Part shown: positions 35,299-48,800 of the stretch, piece after piece
Layout of the letters: each line of letters opens with the position of its first letter
Numbering within the stretch: position 1 is the stretch's first letter
Assembly (NCBI GenBank): GCA_021464415.1
Contig: CM038471.1
Coordinates: forward strand, 73,262,851 to 73,326,850
DNA from: Lonicera japonica
Lineage: Eukaryota; Streptophyta; Magnoliopsida; Dipsacales; Caprifoliaceae
Direction of reading: 5' to 3'
Length of the DNA: 64,000 nt
Made by a program: the position numbers and the translations under genes
The notes under the pieces: model-generated
The model's input: the letters and a program-made list of their open reading frames with translations, nothing else
Database searches by the model: none
What the model was told of the DNA's origin: nothing

Positions 35299-35601
<303 letters not shown>

Positions 35602-36215
35602 TTACACATATATATGGGAAAGGTTCAAGCTATGCGGTGTAAGATTAAGAAGTTTTTAGACTCACTTGTTACTTTTTCCCAGCCATAAAAGGTATGTGCT
35701 TAACAAGCATGAACATTTTCCTGTTAAAGGGGTATTTTAGTCTATTTAGCAAACATGTGATGGTCACATGACCTCCTTACTGTTAATTTTTTACGGTCTT
35801 ACGCAAATTGGGTTACGTGATAACATCCAATTGTTATGGGGTTTAGTGTCAACTTTTATAAGTCGGGGGAACAAAGGGCCAAACAATGATATTTCAGGGC
35901 GTTTATTGTGTTTTACCTTTTTCAAATCAATTGGATGTTGGTGATCATTTGATCAATGTGCTTGTTTTTCAATTAATTTTATAAAGCACAAATCTAATTA
36001 ATCCGATTAATAGCATTAAATACACCTATATTGCCATAAACATTTGGGAGAAGGAACCAACTGAAACATACTCGGCAATTCAAAAAGACCATCTATTATA
36101 GCTTCTCTTCTTGCTTGATAGATATTGTGTCACTGCCAATCGCTAAAGCCAACATAGCCATCACGACTATTTGACTCGTACATGCCTGTCAAAAGTTTAA
36201 AATTTTGATAAACTA

Positions 36216-36524
<309 letters not shown>

Positions 36525-36589
36525 TTAACCTAGTGATATAATCTGAAAATAAAAATTCAACATCGGCTTGTTAAACAAAAAGGGGGCTT

Positions 36590-36960
36590 TTTTGACTGCC
36601 TCATGGTCCTAATGCGAAATTAGACTCAAGACTTTGCCGCTGCCATTGTGTGCAGCGGGAATCTCAAAGAATTACGTGAAAATGGGAGGCAATGCTAATT
36701 TTTTAACGTAATCCTTTGACTTAACCCCTATTTTTCTGTAATTCTTTGAGATTTCCTGGCATGCAGGGGAGTTAGCCTCACGATTATGAAAACAGGGAGT
36801 AAGTCTAATTTATACAAAGTGAGGGCCAAAGTCAAAAGGATTTTTGCTATCGCCCCCTGTTCTTAATGCAAAATTAGACTTACCACCAATATCTAACCTC
36901 CTTTTTTTAATGTAATCCTTTGACATAACCCCTTGTTTTCACATAATTCTTGGTCAAAGT
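36590..36960. repeat. Unclassified repeat in a GFAT pseudogene intron
   Basis: Contains internally repeated motifs (AAATTAGACT, TAATCCTTTGAC, TCTTTGAGATT in both orientations), consistent with a decayed foldback element between the SGETAD and ARPASVQ exons. Family not recognised. Confidence 0.4.
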
Positions 36961-38412
36961 TTAATTTTGCATATAAAATCAACGTCGGTAATACATGACC
37001 TTTGTGAAGCACTGACCAGAGAGTTCTTCAAGAATAGGTCTTGAAGCTAAAGCAGCATTATAGCTTGTACTGCAACCAATAAAAACAATACGTCTGCTTC
37101 TACTAATAGTTTTGAGGTGATCCTTTAGTCCGCCCAAAAGGACAGTCTTGGCCTTCGTTGAATCTCCTCGTATAAGCCTCCCTCGCATTGTTGTTGTTAG
37201 AGACTCAGGTTGTTCTTGAATTTCCTTTTGCATATAATGCTCATATTCTCCTTTATTTATTTGCTCAACCTCCTTCTCAAGAATTGACAACGCTCGTTGC
37301 ACAGAAGCAGGCCTTGCAAGCTAGGAGCCCACAATGTATTCCTTTTTCATTATCAAAGTGAAGAATTGACACACCCCCATCCTAAGTGGCCAGTTTCGAA
37401 AGCAAATGGGGTTAGATGGTCAATATACATACATAAAATCCATATATATATGATGACATATGCAAACCCCATTGGGTTTTCTCAAGAAAGCAGATACTTT
37501 TGTAAATATTCTTTAAAGCACCAATTAATTGGAAACTGAATAAAAAAGAGGTCAAGGCCCTTATCGATAATGACTTAAGATTGGCTCCCTAAGAAACCCT
37601 ATATTTCTCACCATGTAATGATAAATACAAAAAGGAAAACGCGAACCCTGAAATAGGAGATGAGCATAAACATTAAAAGAAGCGCTTAACTGAACCACCC
37701 CCTCGGGCTAGGTTAGACCAGCATAAACATGAATAGATTATTTGCTTTCTGAGCCAACATAAAAGATGGTTTACTCATAGAACTGAGGGCTTGTAATAGG
37801 GAACAAATTCTGACCACTGGAGACAAATCAGCTTGATTATTTATAATTTCAATAGAGAAGATTTTGCAGGCCAAAGTGCACATATTAGAGCATCAAGAGA
37901 TCCCCGCAAAGGATTCACAAACAAGTGCGCTACACTATTACAAGCCTTAGTTAATTAGGTAGACTGCAGGATCCAAAAAACAGATGGCCATTGTACTTAA
38001 CTTCGCAGTATCAATAAGAATATACATAAATTATACACTATATACTGTATATTAATAAGAATACAGAGACAATCTTATATATTTGTACAAATTCCCGCAT
38101 AAGAGGGGGGTCTATGCAGAATGTGGTAAGAATTCCATAATAGAATCCGACCAGAGCAAGCGATTTGATTATCTTTATCCATATGGATACTAGATTACCT
38201 CCTACAAAATAATTAAAAATCATCACAAACCTCCTATTTTTTTCTACTGCAATTTTTTTTTCTTTCTGTTTGTTATTGTTGGAAAGGAAAAGGTATTAGC
38301 TCCATTATTACTATCAATGTATAACAATAAAGACTTTAAGGTATAATTTCTTTACCAATCACATGCAATTTACATGACTTCTATTTCTTTATGTATGCCT
38401 TAAGTCTTAATA

Positions 38413-38746
38413 CAGTGGCGGATCCAGGATTTGGAGTACAGGGGGGGCCAAAACATAACATATATAAAAAATATGATACTTTATAAATTTATTAAGGGGA
38501 ACCACAACCACTTAAATTTATTGAATACTTATAATATAAATAATAATGGGTCTAACTATTGACACTCCATAAAAAAAAATTAACACTCTAAAATAATTTT
38601 TAGAAATAAAAAAATTTATAACAAAATAAAAATACATAATTTTATTTAAAGAATGCCAACAACTATATTTATAAAAAAAAATACTAATACTAATGGGGGT
38701 TTAAAATATCTCGGGGGGACCCGGGCCCCCCCTCCATCCGCCACTG
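38413..38746. mobile_element. hAT MITE, 334 bp, inserted in a GFAT coding exon
   Basis: Ends CAGTGGCGGATCCAGG and, complemented at the right, CAGTGGCGGATGGAGG, flanked by a perfect 8-bp duplication TCTTAATA (38405-38412 and 38747-38754). CA-start ends and 8-bp duplications are diagnostic of hAT. On the minus strand the insertion follows the coding sequence for G.P.ELFLSSD (38797-38767), so it interrupts the glutaminase-isomerase linker of GFAT. A related larger element is at 59245-60083. Confidence 0.92.
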
Positions 38747-41700
38747 TCTTAATAGCGCATGAAAATCACTCGATAAGAAGAGTTCTTTGGGCTTACCATC
38801 TGCTGAAAAGAATTTAGCATCATTAAATGATGCCTTGATGCTCGCGTCTTCTGTAAACTCCTATAGTAAAAACAATTGCATCGTTAAAAAAAAATATTAC
38901 TAAGCAAGCAATTTTTTTTTAAAATAAATAAATTGGCATAATTATCCTTTCATATATGCATCCAAAGATAACTTTATTTCAGACAAGAATAGTCTAATGA
39001 AATATGCAAGTAATAGTCATTGGATTGGACTGAATAGAGCAACTCCCAATGGAGAGCTTCAATAGAAGTGATGCATGAATTCACTTTTCCCTTCAAAAGG
39101 ATTAGCACAGAATCCACTTGTAAAACAAGAATGCAGCATTGTGTCCATTGATCTAAGAAGCTATTTGACAGTTGGTGTCATTATTTTGCAAACCTGTTTT
39201 CTGCAGTCCAATAACTTCTGCAAAGGTCTAGTTTAACGCTAGACCATAATACACTATGATACAGTGATACATGTAGACTTCGATCAGTGACTTGAGAAAT
39301 GTTGGAGATCAGGATTCCTGTTGTTTATGCCACTAGATTGATTTGTGGAATTAATTTTAGTTATGGTATTTTTTTATTGTCTTTGGCCAAAACTACAAAG
39401 GAGAAACCAAGCTGCTGCATGAATTTTGGTCCCATGTTGAGAGATAACCGGGGTGCACCAAGTCCACAATCACAACAAGGTCCATGCTGCTATAACACAA
39501 AGGGTAAACTGAGTGAAAATGGGCCCAACAATGTATATTATCTATACTAGAAAGTAGCAGTCAACGTGTAGTCCGAGGAGCAAGTAGTACTAGGCAAGCA
39601 GTTGGAGGTGTTAAGCTAAAATAGAATACCCTGGTTGGATAGCATAGTATTAGATATTAAAAATTTATCTTATATGAATTTTATGTAATTATTTGAAGGA
39701 TTATTGCATAAGACCTTTTGCTTATGCAACAACAATGATAGGGCACTTGTCATTGTCTGCAAACTTATTCATATGATATTTGTTATTAACTATTAAGACT
39801 AAAGGCATACAGAAATAATATATTTGTTATTCAGAAACCATGGGAGCTGCTGATTTTCTCATATGCAAGTAATGGCTTAATTTTTCGAAAAAGCTAAACA
39901 GCAAGTGAGCTAGCGAAAACATAAAAATGCACAATTTTCCAAAACTAAAGCTAAAATAAAGATGGAAGAAAATTATTATAAAGATCTCTTAACAAATGCC
40001 ACCACTTGTATAAGCTCTATTTCAGCAATAACCAACTTAAAGGAAATTCATGGATAACCTACTTTTATGCCCAAAAGCAATGGACTACCACGTTTGCAAG
40101 TAATCAATTCATTTGGGTAATGTCGGCTTTTAAAAATGAGAGCATAAGCGCCTTCTAGGTGCCTCATAACTTCAAGCACAACCTGACTAAATGTAATGGT
40201 ATGATCTCCTGCAAAAGAAACAGTTGAAAACGTGTGCAATATTTTAAGCGGAAGTTAAGTGTTTTCATATGAAAGATAAGACACTTGTCAAAATGTAAAT
40301 AAACAAATTTTAAGAAGATCTTGGTATATCCAGAAAAAAAATAATAATGATAATAGGACACATATGAAGCCCAAATAGTTCAATGGAAGAAAAAGGAAAA
40401 ACGATAATAGGGCACACACTCATCAGCCAATGATTTGCTCACTCACTAAGATAAACCAACATCAGCAATAAATGAGTTTGTACACAAATTGGGGCCATAA
40501 AATCCTGCAAATTGATCAATTGAACCAGAAGAATTTTGTAATGGCTTGCTCAAACTGAATTCATCCCAAAAAGCATTGCAATTAGAAAGGCAACACCTCA
40601 ATCACTTTAAATTTGAGGGGAAATACCTTCATGAGCTTTGTCAAAAACAAATTTTGCAAGCTTTGGAATTACTTCCGTATCTGTTTCAGATTCAAAGATG
40701 AAGCCATGTTGAATTAGCGTTTCCTTTAACACCTGCACAATTAACACCAAGACCGTATAAAAAGTGATAAATGAAAAGGAAACTATTCAACAAGAGGACA
40801 GCAGAAACAGCACCACAAACACTTGATAATCCACCTCAAAGTTTCCAATCTTAACACGGCATATAATTTAGTGTAAAGGACTAAAGGCATATGGGATTGT
40901 AGCAGATATATCAAGCATTAAGAGGATCAAACAACAATACCTAATTAATTGAATAAGTATATACATCTATATAAGAATAGAATCCCAAGGCTAACCTCAT
41001 AATTAGTGATGACTCCATTGTGAACAACCACAAATTCATTTCCAGGGCCCGAGGATTGAGGGTGACAATTCCTTGGAGCTGGTTCCCCATGAGTTACCCA
41101 TCGGGTATGGGCTATTCCAGCATGAACAGAAAATAATTCCTCTAAATTTAAATTTGTATTAGCAACATCTGAAAGCAAAAAAGAAAGTTAAAAAACAGCA
41201 AATGTAATCAAGTATCAAAGCCACAAGCCCAAAATTTTATACATGCATGGTTTAGAGGGTGATACATAAAATTGAAACCACTAATTAGCATGACCTTTCA
41301 CATTCAGATAAACCACAAGTCCTAACCAATCATAGTGCCAATACTTTAGCAGAAAGGGTCCTATTTTCAGATGCTAAAAATGAATTTCAAAAAGAGTGTA
41401 CACTATACATTTAGATCTATCCCAAGTTTATTTGGTTTTAGATTTCCTACATGAAATTTATTTACTGGCACAGTGTGGATTATCCCTACAGCTGTCACTC
41501 GTGAGGCCTCCCCTCACGGAACAATAAAACAATACCACAACTAAAATGAATTCCATAAACCAATCTACTGCCATAAATAAAAAAATCTTGATGTCCAACA
41601 ATGCACTTGAGCGAAGTGGCATGACCCCTACACATGCAAGAGCTACTGATAGCAACCTACAAGAGGTAAAGGTTTACTTGGCCCAGCATATCTAGTTCAA

Positions 41701-41873
41701 ACTTCAAACTAACAGAAGAGCAAATAACTTAAGCCTAGTGTATCTGCATTTGGACATCTCTGAGTATTGCTTTGGAGGATAGAGTACAAAGGATCCATTG
41801 TGGAGATCCCACCATTCCAAGAAAAAGAGAGAGTAACACTTTCATAATGGGATAATTTAGAAGTGATCTGACC

Positions 41874-41991
41874 TAGGGCTGGTCGGCCGGTTCCGAGATT
41901 TTAGGCCCTGTACAAAATTCGAAATGGAGGACCCTTTTCACACATAAAACATACTTCTTGGGGACCTTGCACGACCTCAGGGCCAGCCCTA
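41874..41991. mobile_element. Very short MITE (TAGGGCTGG ends) in GFAT pseudogene intron 1
   Basis: TAGGGCTGGTC at the left, GGGCCAGCCCTA at the right, only 118 bp. The interior resembles CDS-like GGCCC/GGACC-rich sequence seen in plant hAT-derived MITEs. No clear duplication. Confidence 0.55.
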
Positions 41992-42279
41992 AGCCAATCT
42001 TAAAACAAAGACCAATTAAGCATCATGCTCCTTGACCAGCAGTGAGTAATCGCACAATTCTCCCAGCTAGCAAGGACAAGAGGCAAGTGGAACCCCGAGT
42101 ATATTTAATGGGGTCACCTCTAGTCAGTAAATATACAGTGGCATCCAGCTCACATGGATATAAATATGACTTGACCCCAAGGATTATTGTGATCCATACA
42201 TTATCCTCCTCCTCCTGGAGAGATTTATTAAACATCCTCTTAGATATTTAGACATTTTATATCCTTTTATATTATTAGC

Positions 42280-42560
42280 CTATTAAGTGTTAAATCATGT
42301 TAGTTGTGGGATTTAAGTTCTTCTCCCACATCGAAAATTTCATCATTATGCTGCCCCAACCCGAATAAGGGCATTTGGTGACGAGCATTGTTTTCAGGGA
42401 GGGTAAGCGTGGTTGATAAACCACTTCGAGGAGATGGCTGGACTGATGGAGTGCTTTCATCAAATGACGCACGCGGGCTGAACCATTCCCATCCCAAGTG
42501 ATGGCCCTGGTTACGCCTCTGTCTCATTGGAGTGGCCCAGATATATATATAATCTACTCC
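42280..42560. repeat. Unclassified dispersed-repeat fragment in GFAT pseudogene intron 1
   Basis: GC-richer than its surroundings (CCCACATCG, ATGACGCACGCGGGC, GGCCCTGGTTACG) with no supported protein. The TCCCACATCGAAAA motif is common in plant LTR and TRIM repeats. Ends not found. Confidence 0.35.
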
Positions 42561-43757
42561 CTCAGCACATTCACCTCCTAGAACTTGAAAGTCTAGAATT
42601 AATATTTCTTATGTTAATTTGATCAATTTAACCCATTAATATGAAAGGGCCACTACTGTACTAGTCAATCAAGCGAGGACATAAGAAAATGTGAGCTCAA
42701 TGCAAGTCAAATCCCCAACTTTACTACTTACTTACACTTGGAAACCCAGACATTTACACTTTACTACTTAAACATGTACCATGTAATAGCGCTCAGAAAA
42801 ATGAAGTTTGGCATAATATGCATCTGAAAATGCACTACAACTAGCTAATAAAGCCAAGTGAGACCCAATGTTGGGATCACTATTGATCAGCCTAATTCAG
42901 TTATGAGCCCCCTCTACTCACTTTATCCCATGTTTCACAAATGTCATTCCAATAGTTCAGTGAGTCCCAGACTCTCCATATATATAAATGAGCATGCTAC
43001 TCATATATATATATATATAAATACCCAAAATCAAATTTGAATGCATTTCAATCACATGCCAATTTTAAATCTTGTCTATGTCATATTTCAAAAAATGTGT
43101 ATTTTGATTCATTTTGGACTTTTGGGAAAAATAGCATTTTTCTGGACATTAAGAGGGAGTGTCCAATTCAGTTACAGAATAGTTCAAGCAGTTGCATACC
43201 CAGGAATTTTTTCTTGGGATGCAAATCATATTGAGTGTCTTTTTGATCAAGAAAGATGATAAGATTTTTCTATTCATTAAGAGGGAGTATTGAATTCATT
43301 TACGAAAACATGCAGAGGAATTCAATGATAAATCCCTAAAGATAATGTGACACTAATTCATTGGTAGGTAGGTAGGTGAGGTTCACACATTTATCACTGC
43401 CCATAGACATAAAAATGCACTGATGCCACGCCAACCTCAATTCTTTTGTCCTTCTATAATTAATGCAGAACAAAAAGGGAAAAATATAAACAAACTATAA
43501 AAAACAGCCGAATGCAGAAGGAAGATCAGTGGGAATTGAAAAAGGAAAATACCTTTGTGGACAGAATTTATGAGGGATTGAATGTTGCCTTCTTGACGAA
43601 AGACGAGTGTAGAAATGGAAGAAGAAGAATCGATGGAAATGCCGGCGGAATCGTATCCTCTGTACTCCAAACGGGTCAAGGCATTGAAGAGGAGTTGAAG
43701 GATGTAACGTCGGTCTCTGTTGATTTTGTAATTCAAATATGCAAATATCCCACACAT

Positions 43758-44014
43758 TTTCTTTCTTTCTTTATCTACTTTGGAATTGAATTGAATTGAA
43801 TTGAGGGATATGGTTGGTGATGTTGAAGTAGTGAACTCGTTGGAGATTAATCAACTCAAGAGAGGATGGAATTACGGTTATTGTGGCAATTGTTACGCGC
43901 CATGCTGTCGGAGTGGATCCACATTCACACCACCGTGAAGAAATTAATTATTTTTTTTCCCTCTTATTGTAAAATCTTTCAGTTTCAAATTATGCATATA
44001 TATATAGGGTGAAT
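43758..44014. other. Upstream flank of the GFAT pseudogene
   Basis: Former promoter and leader side of the GFAT locus (minus strand). It contains an ATTGAATTGA microsatellite at about 43783-43803. No strong TATA box was identified. Confidence 0.4.
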
Positions 44015-44400
44015 TTCCTATGCAGATTATTGTTCACGGACTATCCGTACGGATTGACCCATTTGACATGCCTCCCGATATAATTTTTTGATAAAATTTG
44101 GTAGGGGTGTTCTTCATCGTGTGTAGAACATCTCCACCAAATTTTATCAAAAAATTCAACTGAAAAGTGAGTTAAATACATGATTGGAAAATATTAGTCC
44201 AGAAATAGATATATAAAATATAATATTTTTCAATCATGTAGTTAACCCACTTCTCGGATGATTTTTTTGATGAAATTTGGTGGAGATGTTCTACACACAA
44301 TGAAGAACATCCCCACCAAATTTCATCAAAAAATTCCATCTAAAAGTGTGCCAAATAGGCCAGTCCGTAAAGGTGGTCCGTGAATAGTAATCCATACCAG
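44015..44400. mobile_element. Foldback element with nested inverted repeats
   Basis: Outer arms: TTGTTCACGGACTATCCGTA pairs with the TCCGTAAAGGTGGTCCGTGAA side. Inner blocks of AAATTTGGT(A/G)G.G(A/G)TGTTCT appear in both orientations up to four times, with AATTTTATCAAAAAATTC between them. A related but shorter copy of the inner block lies at about 24850-25060 in SMC5 intron 21. No coding content. Confidence 0.75.
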
Positions 44401-45799
44401 AAATACTCCATACATATATATGGTAGAATCAGGTGCGAACTAGTCCCTGTGAACCAGTCCTCTTTTTATGGTACTTTTGCGTCATAAAACCCTCTAAATG
44501 TTTTTATGACGAAAAAACGTCAAAAAAAATTTAATCCTTAAATATTGGTCCGTACTAAAAACTAACCCCATATATATATATATGTAAACGACATATATTA
44601 TATGTACAAGTTTCGGATATAAGACATTTTTCTTACTAGGACACAGAAAAAACCAAAAGGTTATATGACCATCGGCAATTATATAAGTTAGTTTTAGTAA
44701 TAAATATTTGGAATTTAATTATAAATTGTTAAGCATTTGGAGGTTATAAATAATCATCTTAAGAACAACAAATGCATGCTAAGATTCAACTTGTTAAAGG
44801 TTTTAGTTGTTATAACACGTATATTTTACGTTAGCATTATAATGAAAAAGGTCATTGACTTATTTTTAATTTCAAATAAAGCTTTGGCTATCAATTTGAA
44901 CGAAACCTAGGTCATTACATATAAATTATTAGAACAAACTAGACCCACTATCGTGTGGAAGAGGAGGAATAATTATTGTAAGCTGTTATAAATCTATTTA
45001 GATATCTAAATAAAAAATTAAGAGGTTGAAAAAAGGAAAGATAAAACTATTAAGTTAAGAGGCATATAAAGTATATAAAGAAAAATAAAACTATTAATTT
45101 AAAATACACATAATATATTTTATTTTTCATTTTGAAAATGACGCTATAAATCAAATAGGCAACTTTGATTGTTTCTTGAGTTACATAAAGTTAGATCGAT
45201 AAATCCAACCTCTAACTTCTCCTATTTCGTTAGTTGGCACAGCTTTAATTGTTTGTCTTTACAAATCAAATCCACTTTGTAGAATACTTTTTTTTTTCTT
45301 AAACCTTTTATACATTATTATTAATTAATAACAAAGTGCCCAACTCCACATAGATGAGTTGGTCGCTCTAACACTCTCTATCTTATAAACCCGGTCCCTC
45401 CCTCTCTTAGAGCATCTTGAGTGGAATAATTAATTTTATCAATTTTGTTAAAAAGATACACTACTAACTACGTAATCAAATTTTAACCATCAATTATCTA
45501 ATAATTAAATATAATTCTTCAATAATTAAAATTAAAAATTTCTTTCATTACCTAAAATGAAGCCCAGAATAATAAGATAATATTTCAAATTTACCTAATC
45601 CTTCACTCTATCTATTTTTTTTTTAAATTAAAATCTAATTAATTTCTACACAATTAAAATTGCGTCCCACGATTTTAATTATTAAAAAAGAAAAAAATCC
45701 TTGCAGAGGGTATCATTGTTAACCTTAATTTTATGATTATGGAATTTTAAGTATTCCATTAGATGTATTAATTACTTTACTCCCCTCTCTGTTGTCTAG
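44401..45799. other. Intergenic DNA between the GFAT pseudogene and the DUF2462 gene
   Basis: AT-rich, with no supported coding or RNA gene. The final 300 bp upstream of 45800 contains the DUF2462 promoter flank. Confidence 0.5.
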
Positions 45800-45887
45800 T
45801 ATAAAACCCTAGAAGCCTACCAAAAAGGGCCATTGCAGAACCCCTAAAACACCCAAAGAAAGAAGAGTAAAAGCGGAAGAAAGCAAG
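45800..45887 (+). promoter_or_regulatory. Core promoter of the DUF2462 gene: TATA box overlapping a telo-box
   Basis: TATAAAA lies at 45800-45806 and runs directly into the telo-box AAACCCTAG at 45804-45812, 76 bp before the ATG. Telo-boxes near the start site are typical of plant ribosomal-protein and translation-factor genes. The leader is purine-rich (CACCCAAAGAAAGAAGAG). The motif pair fits a housekeeping, growth-linked gene; this is inference from motifs only. Confidence 0.6.
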
Positions 45888-48800
45888 ATGACGCAGAAAA
45901 CAAATATGTTCAAGGGCCAACAGAAAAGGAAATCCATTCCTCCCAATCGCCATGGCAAAACCCCTTCTATTCGCAAAGGTTCGTGTACCCTTCCAAAACT
46001 CGATACTTCGATTCCGTACTTATTGATTGAAACACGGAATTTTATGTACTAATAATTATATTTGAATTGCAGGGAAGAGAGTGTTGAAGCCTTCCAAGGT
46101 CACAAAGGAGATGGATGCAGATCGTGTAAGTGCTTCTAAATGCTTAGCATTGATTGTTTAGTTCTCATTTGATTTCAGTTTTTGTTCATTCTTGGAACCT
46201 GAAGGGTAATTTCACACGGAAAGATTCAACCTTTTAACACGAACCATAAAAGGCTACTAGCGTGAAATTACTGATTTTAGGAACGAACCAAAACTCCAAC
46301 CAAATGCGGAACAGAAGCTCTGACAAATGTGGTTGATTTTATTTGCCTGTAATTAATAGCTAATGAAAAAAAAAAAAGAATAGGGCACCACTGAAAAATA
46401 TTAATTAAAGTTAAATTAAGCATTTAGCACAAGACTTGCTCCAATTGACTGTTAAATTTTAGTTTGATTCAGCATTAAGAGGTGAGAAAATGAAGACCAT
46501 TTCTACCTCTTAATGCTAAATAAAGCTTCATTCACCATTAAGAGGTAAAAACAAACACCACCTTAATTTGTTTATTGTTCTTCCTTTCCCTTCATTCTCG
46601 TTGTTCTCCTTGGAGTCTAGTTAATTTCACTACTGTGATATAGTTTTTGTAGCCCGAAGTTCTTATAGCAATTTAGAGTGCAATGTTACTGCATGGAATA
46701 AAGAATACCATTTCTTGTTACAATTCAAACCAATTATTTCCTTGGTATGGAGATGGACAATGCACCATAACCTTGATGTGTTGTAAGATGATGTTTTGGA
46801 CTTGGTATTTGTTGATGTTCTCTGTTTTTCCTGTTAGACTTCCACCAGCAATCTGGTTTAACACTGGAAATGATACGAGTTTACCAGCCATTGTTTCGTG
46901 CAAATTTTAAAGATTAGGAATTCTACTCTGAAAAAAGGTTTCACATCTAATTACGGGTAACGTTAAATCATTAATACTCATTACCTAGACATATATACAT
47001 ACATGAAATGACACAACATAGATGCACTAGAGATAAGTTGGATATGATATGTTTTTATACAATTTATAACTAGTGATAACCTGTGTGTTTACGATACTAC
47101 TCTGCGTATGCATCAGTGTGTACATTGCTAATGTGATTACACTAATCCATTTATGCACACACAAGCAATTTATATTCTTTACAACACATGCTTACAGAGA
47201 ACTATTTGTGCACACAACACTATTGATTTCTATAGTGAATTATCATTCTTGCAGCAGACCCAAGTTGTGTGGTTACTTAGAATTATTTTTTCTTGCGACA
47301 CTTCCCCTTAATTTACCTATAAAAGTAGACCTCCTCATGATGATTATGTGCTCTTTACTCATGCTTTCAACATGATTGTCTTGTGCCTAGAAATAAATTG
47401 TTGGAATCGTTGTTGGGTTTATCCCTCCTATTTGAGGATGGTCCAAGTCTGCTTGAATGTGTAGCCGAAATGGAGTTATTCTTGTCTTAAATGGGTAGCC
47501 AATTTTGTGATTTAATCAATTGACTTGTCAAGGCTTACAAGAGAAGCTCTTAAGAGGTCTATTAGTGTTTCTAATACATTGGAGGGGGGGAGGGAGGGGC
47601 AAATTAGAATGCTGAGAGTGAAGAATGTGTGCTGTTTGAGTCCACTTTTGGAGCAATTGCATTCCTAAATGAAGTTCGTTTTTGCTAAAAATATAGGAGC
47701 AAGTTTGTGAGGTTGAAAGGTAATCTTCAAGGGTTAGGTCATCTATCCGAACTCCCTTAAGTCAGAAAATTGTGATTCCACTTCAACATTTATTATTTTA
47801 GTGAGTGCTTATTTAGAGTCCACCTTCTTGGTGATGTTATTTTGCATGTTTGTTGATACCCAGGAGTTATTTGTATGCTTCTGGCGCTATCTAGAAAAGA
47901 AACATTATAAACTTATCAATATTGACAAAAACCAACACCTTCCAAGTAAGATAGGTACATCACTTGTCGGGATAGATACCAGATTCTAAAGGTTCTTGAT
48001 GTTCTAGTCAAAAAGCAGCACCTTCTGGGTAATAAAGGTACATCACTTAAATCCCGTGCTCATGGTTTGCTTGGAAAACAACTAGAGTTTCCATTGAAAG
48101 AACCCCTGGTACATTTTGTTTGTGGTCCTATGGAAACAAAAACACTTGGTGGTGCACTTTATTTAGTCACTTTATATATATAATCACTTGTGCATATCAA
48201 CGAACATGCAAAATATCATCACCAAGAAGGTGGATTCCAAACAAACACAAATTGAAGCAATACAACCAAAAAAAGGGATGAAGTGGGTATCTCAAGAGTT
48301 CGGATCAACAATCATATTGTTGTAGATGTACCTTTCAGCCTCACGAATTTGCTCCTAAAATATTAGCAAAATTGAACCCATTTGGACATGATATTGCACC
48401 AAAAAGGGAGTCAGTTGCACACTTACTCTTCACTCTCCCAAGTACTCAGTTCAGTTTTGCGTCTGGAAATTTCAGCATCTTTCTCTTTCTAGAATGTGTT
48501 GGAAGCTCGGAGAAACCCGTAAGAATTTCTTTTGTAAGCCTTAACAAGCCAAATCATTAAACCACCAAATGGGCCACCCATTTGAGACAAGAATAACTCC
48601 ACTTGGGCTAAAATCCAAGAGGGCTTGGACCATCCTCTCGTAGGAGGGATAAATCCACAATCGTAAGAGCGAGATGCAGTGGTTTAAAGCAGTGTTTTCA
48701 AAGGCGCTGGGATGCGCGCATTGAGGCACACCTTACTGCGCCCTGAGCAAAAAAAGCATTAATGCTCTTAGAGAACAGCAGAAAACATACTAGGCGTATG

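Noticed and set aside
38365..38404. Continuation of the GFAT linker exon beyond the MITE
   Set aside because: Traces such as a CATACA..AAGAAA stretch resemble the expected EHTK segment, but stops and shifts make an exact exon end unsupportable, so no boundary is claimed.
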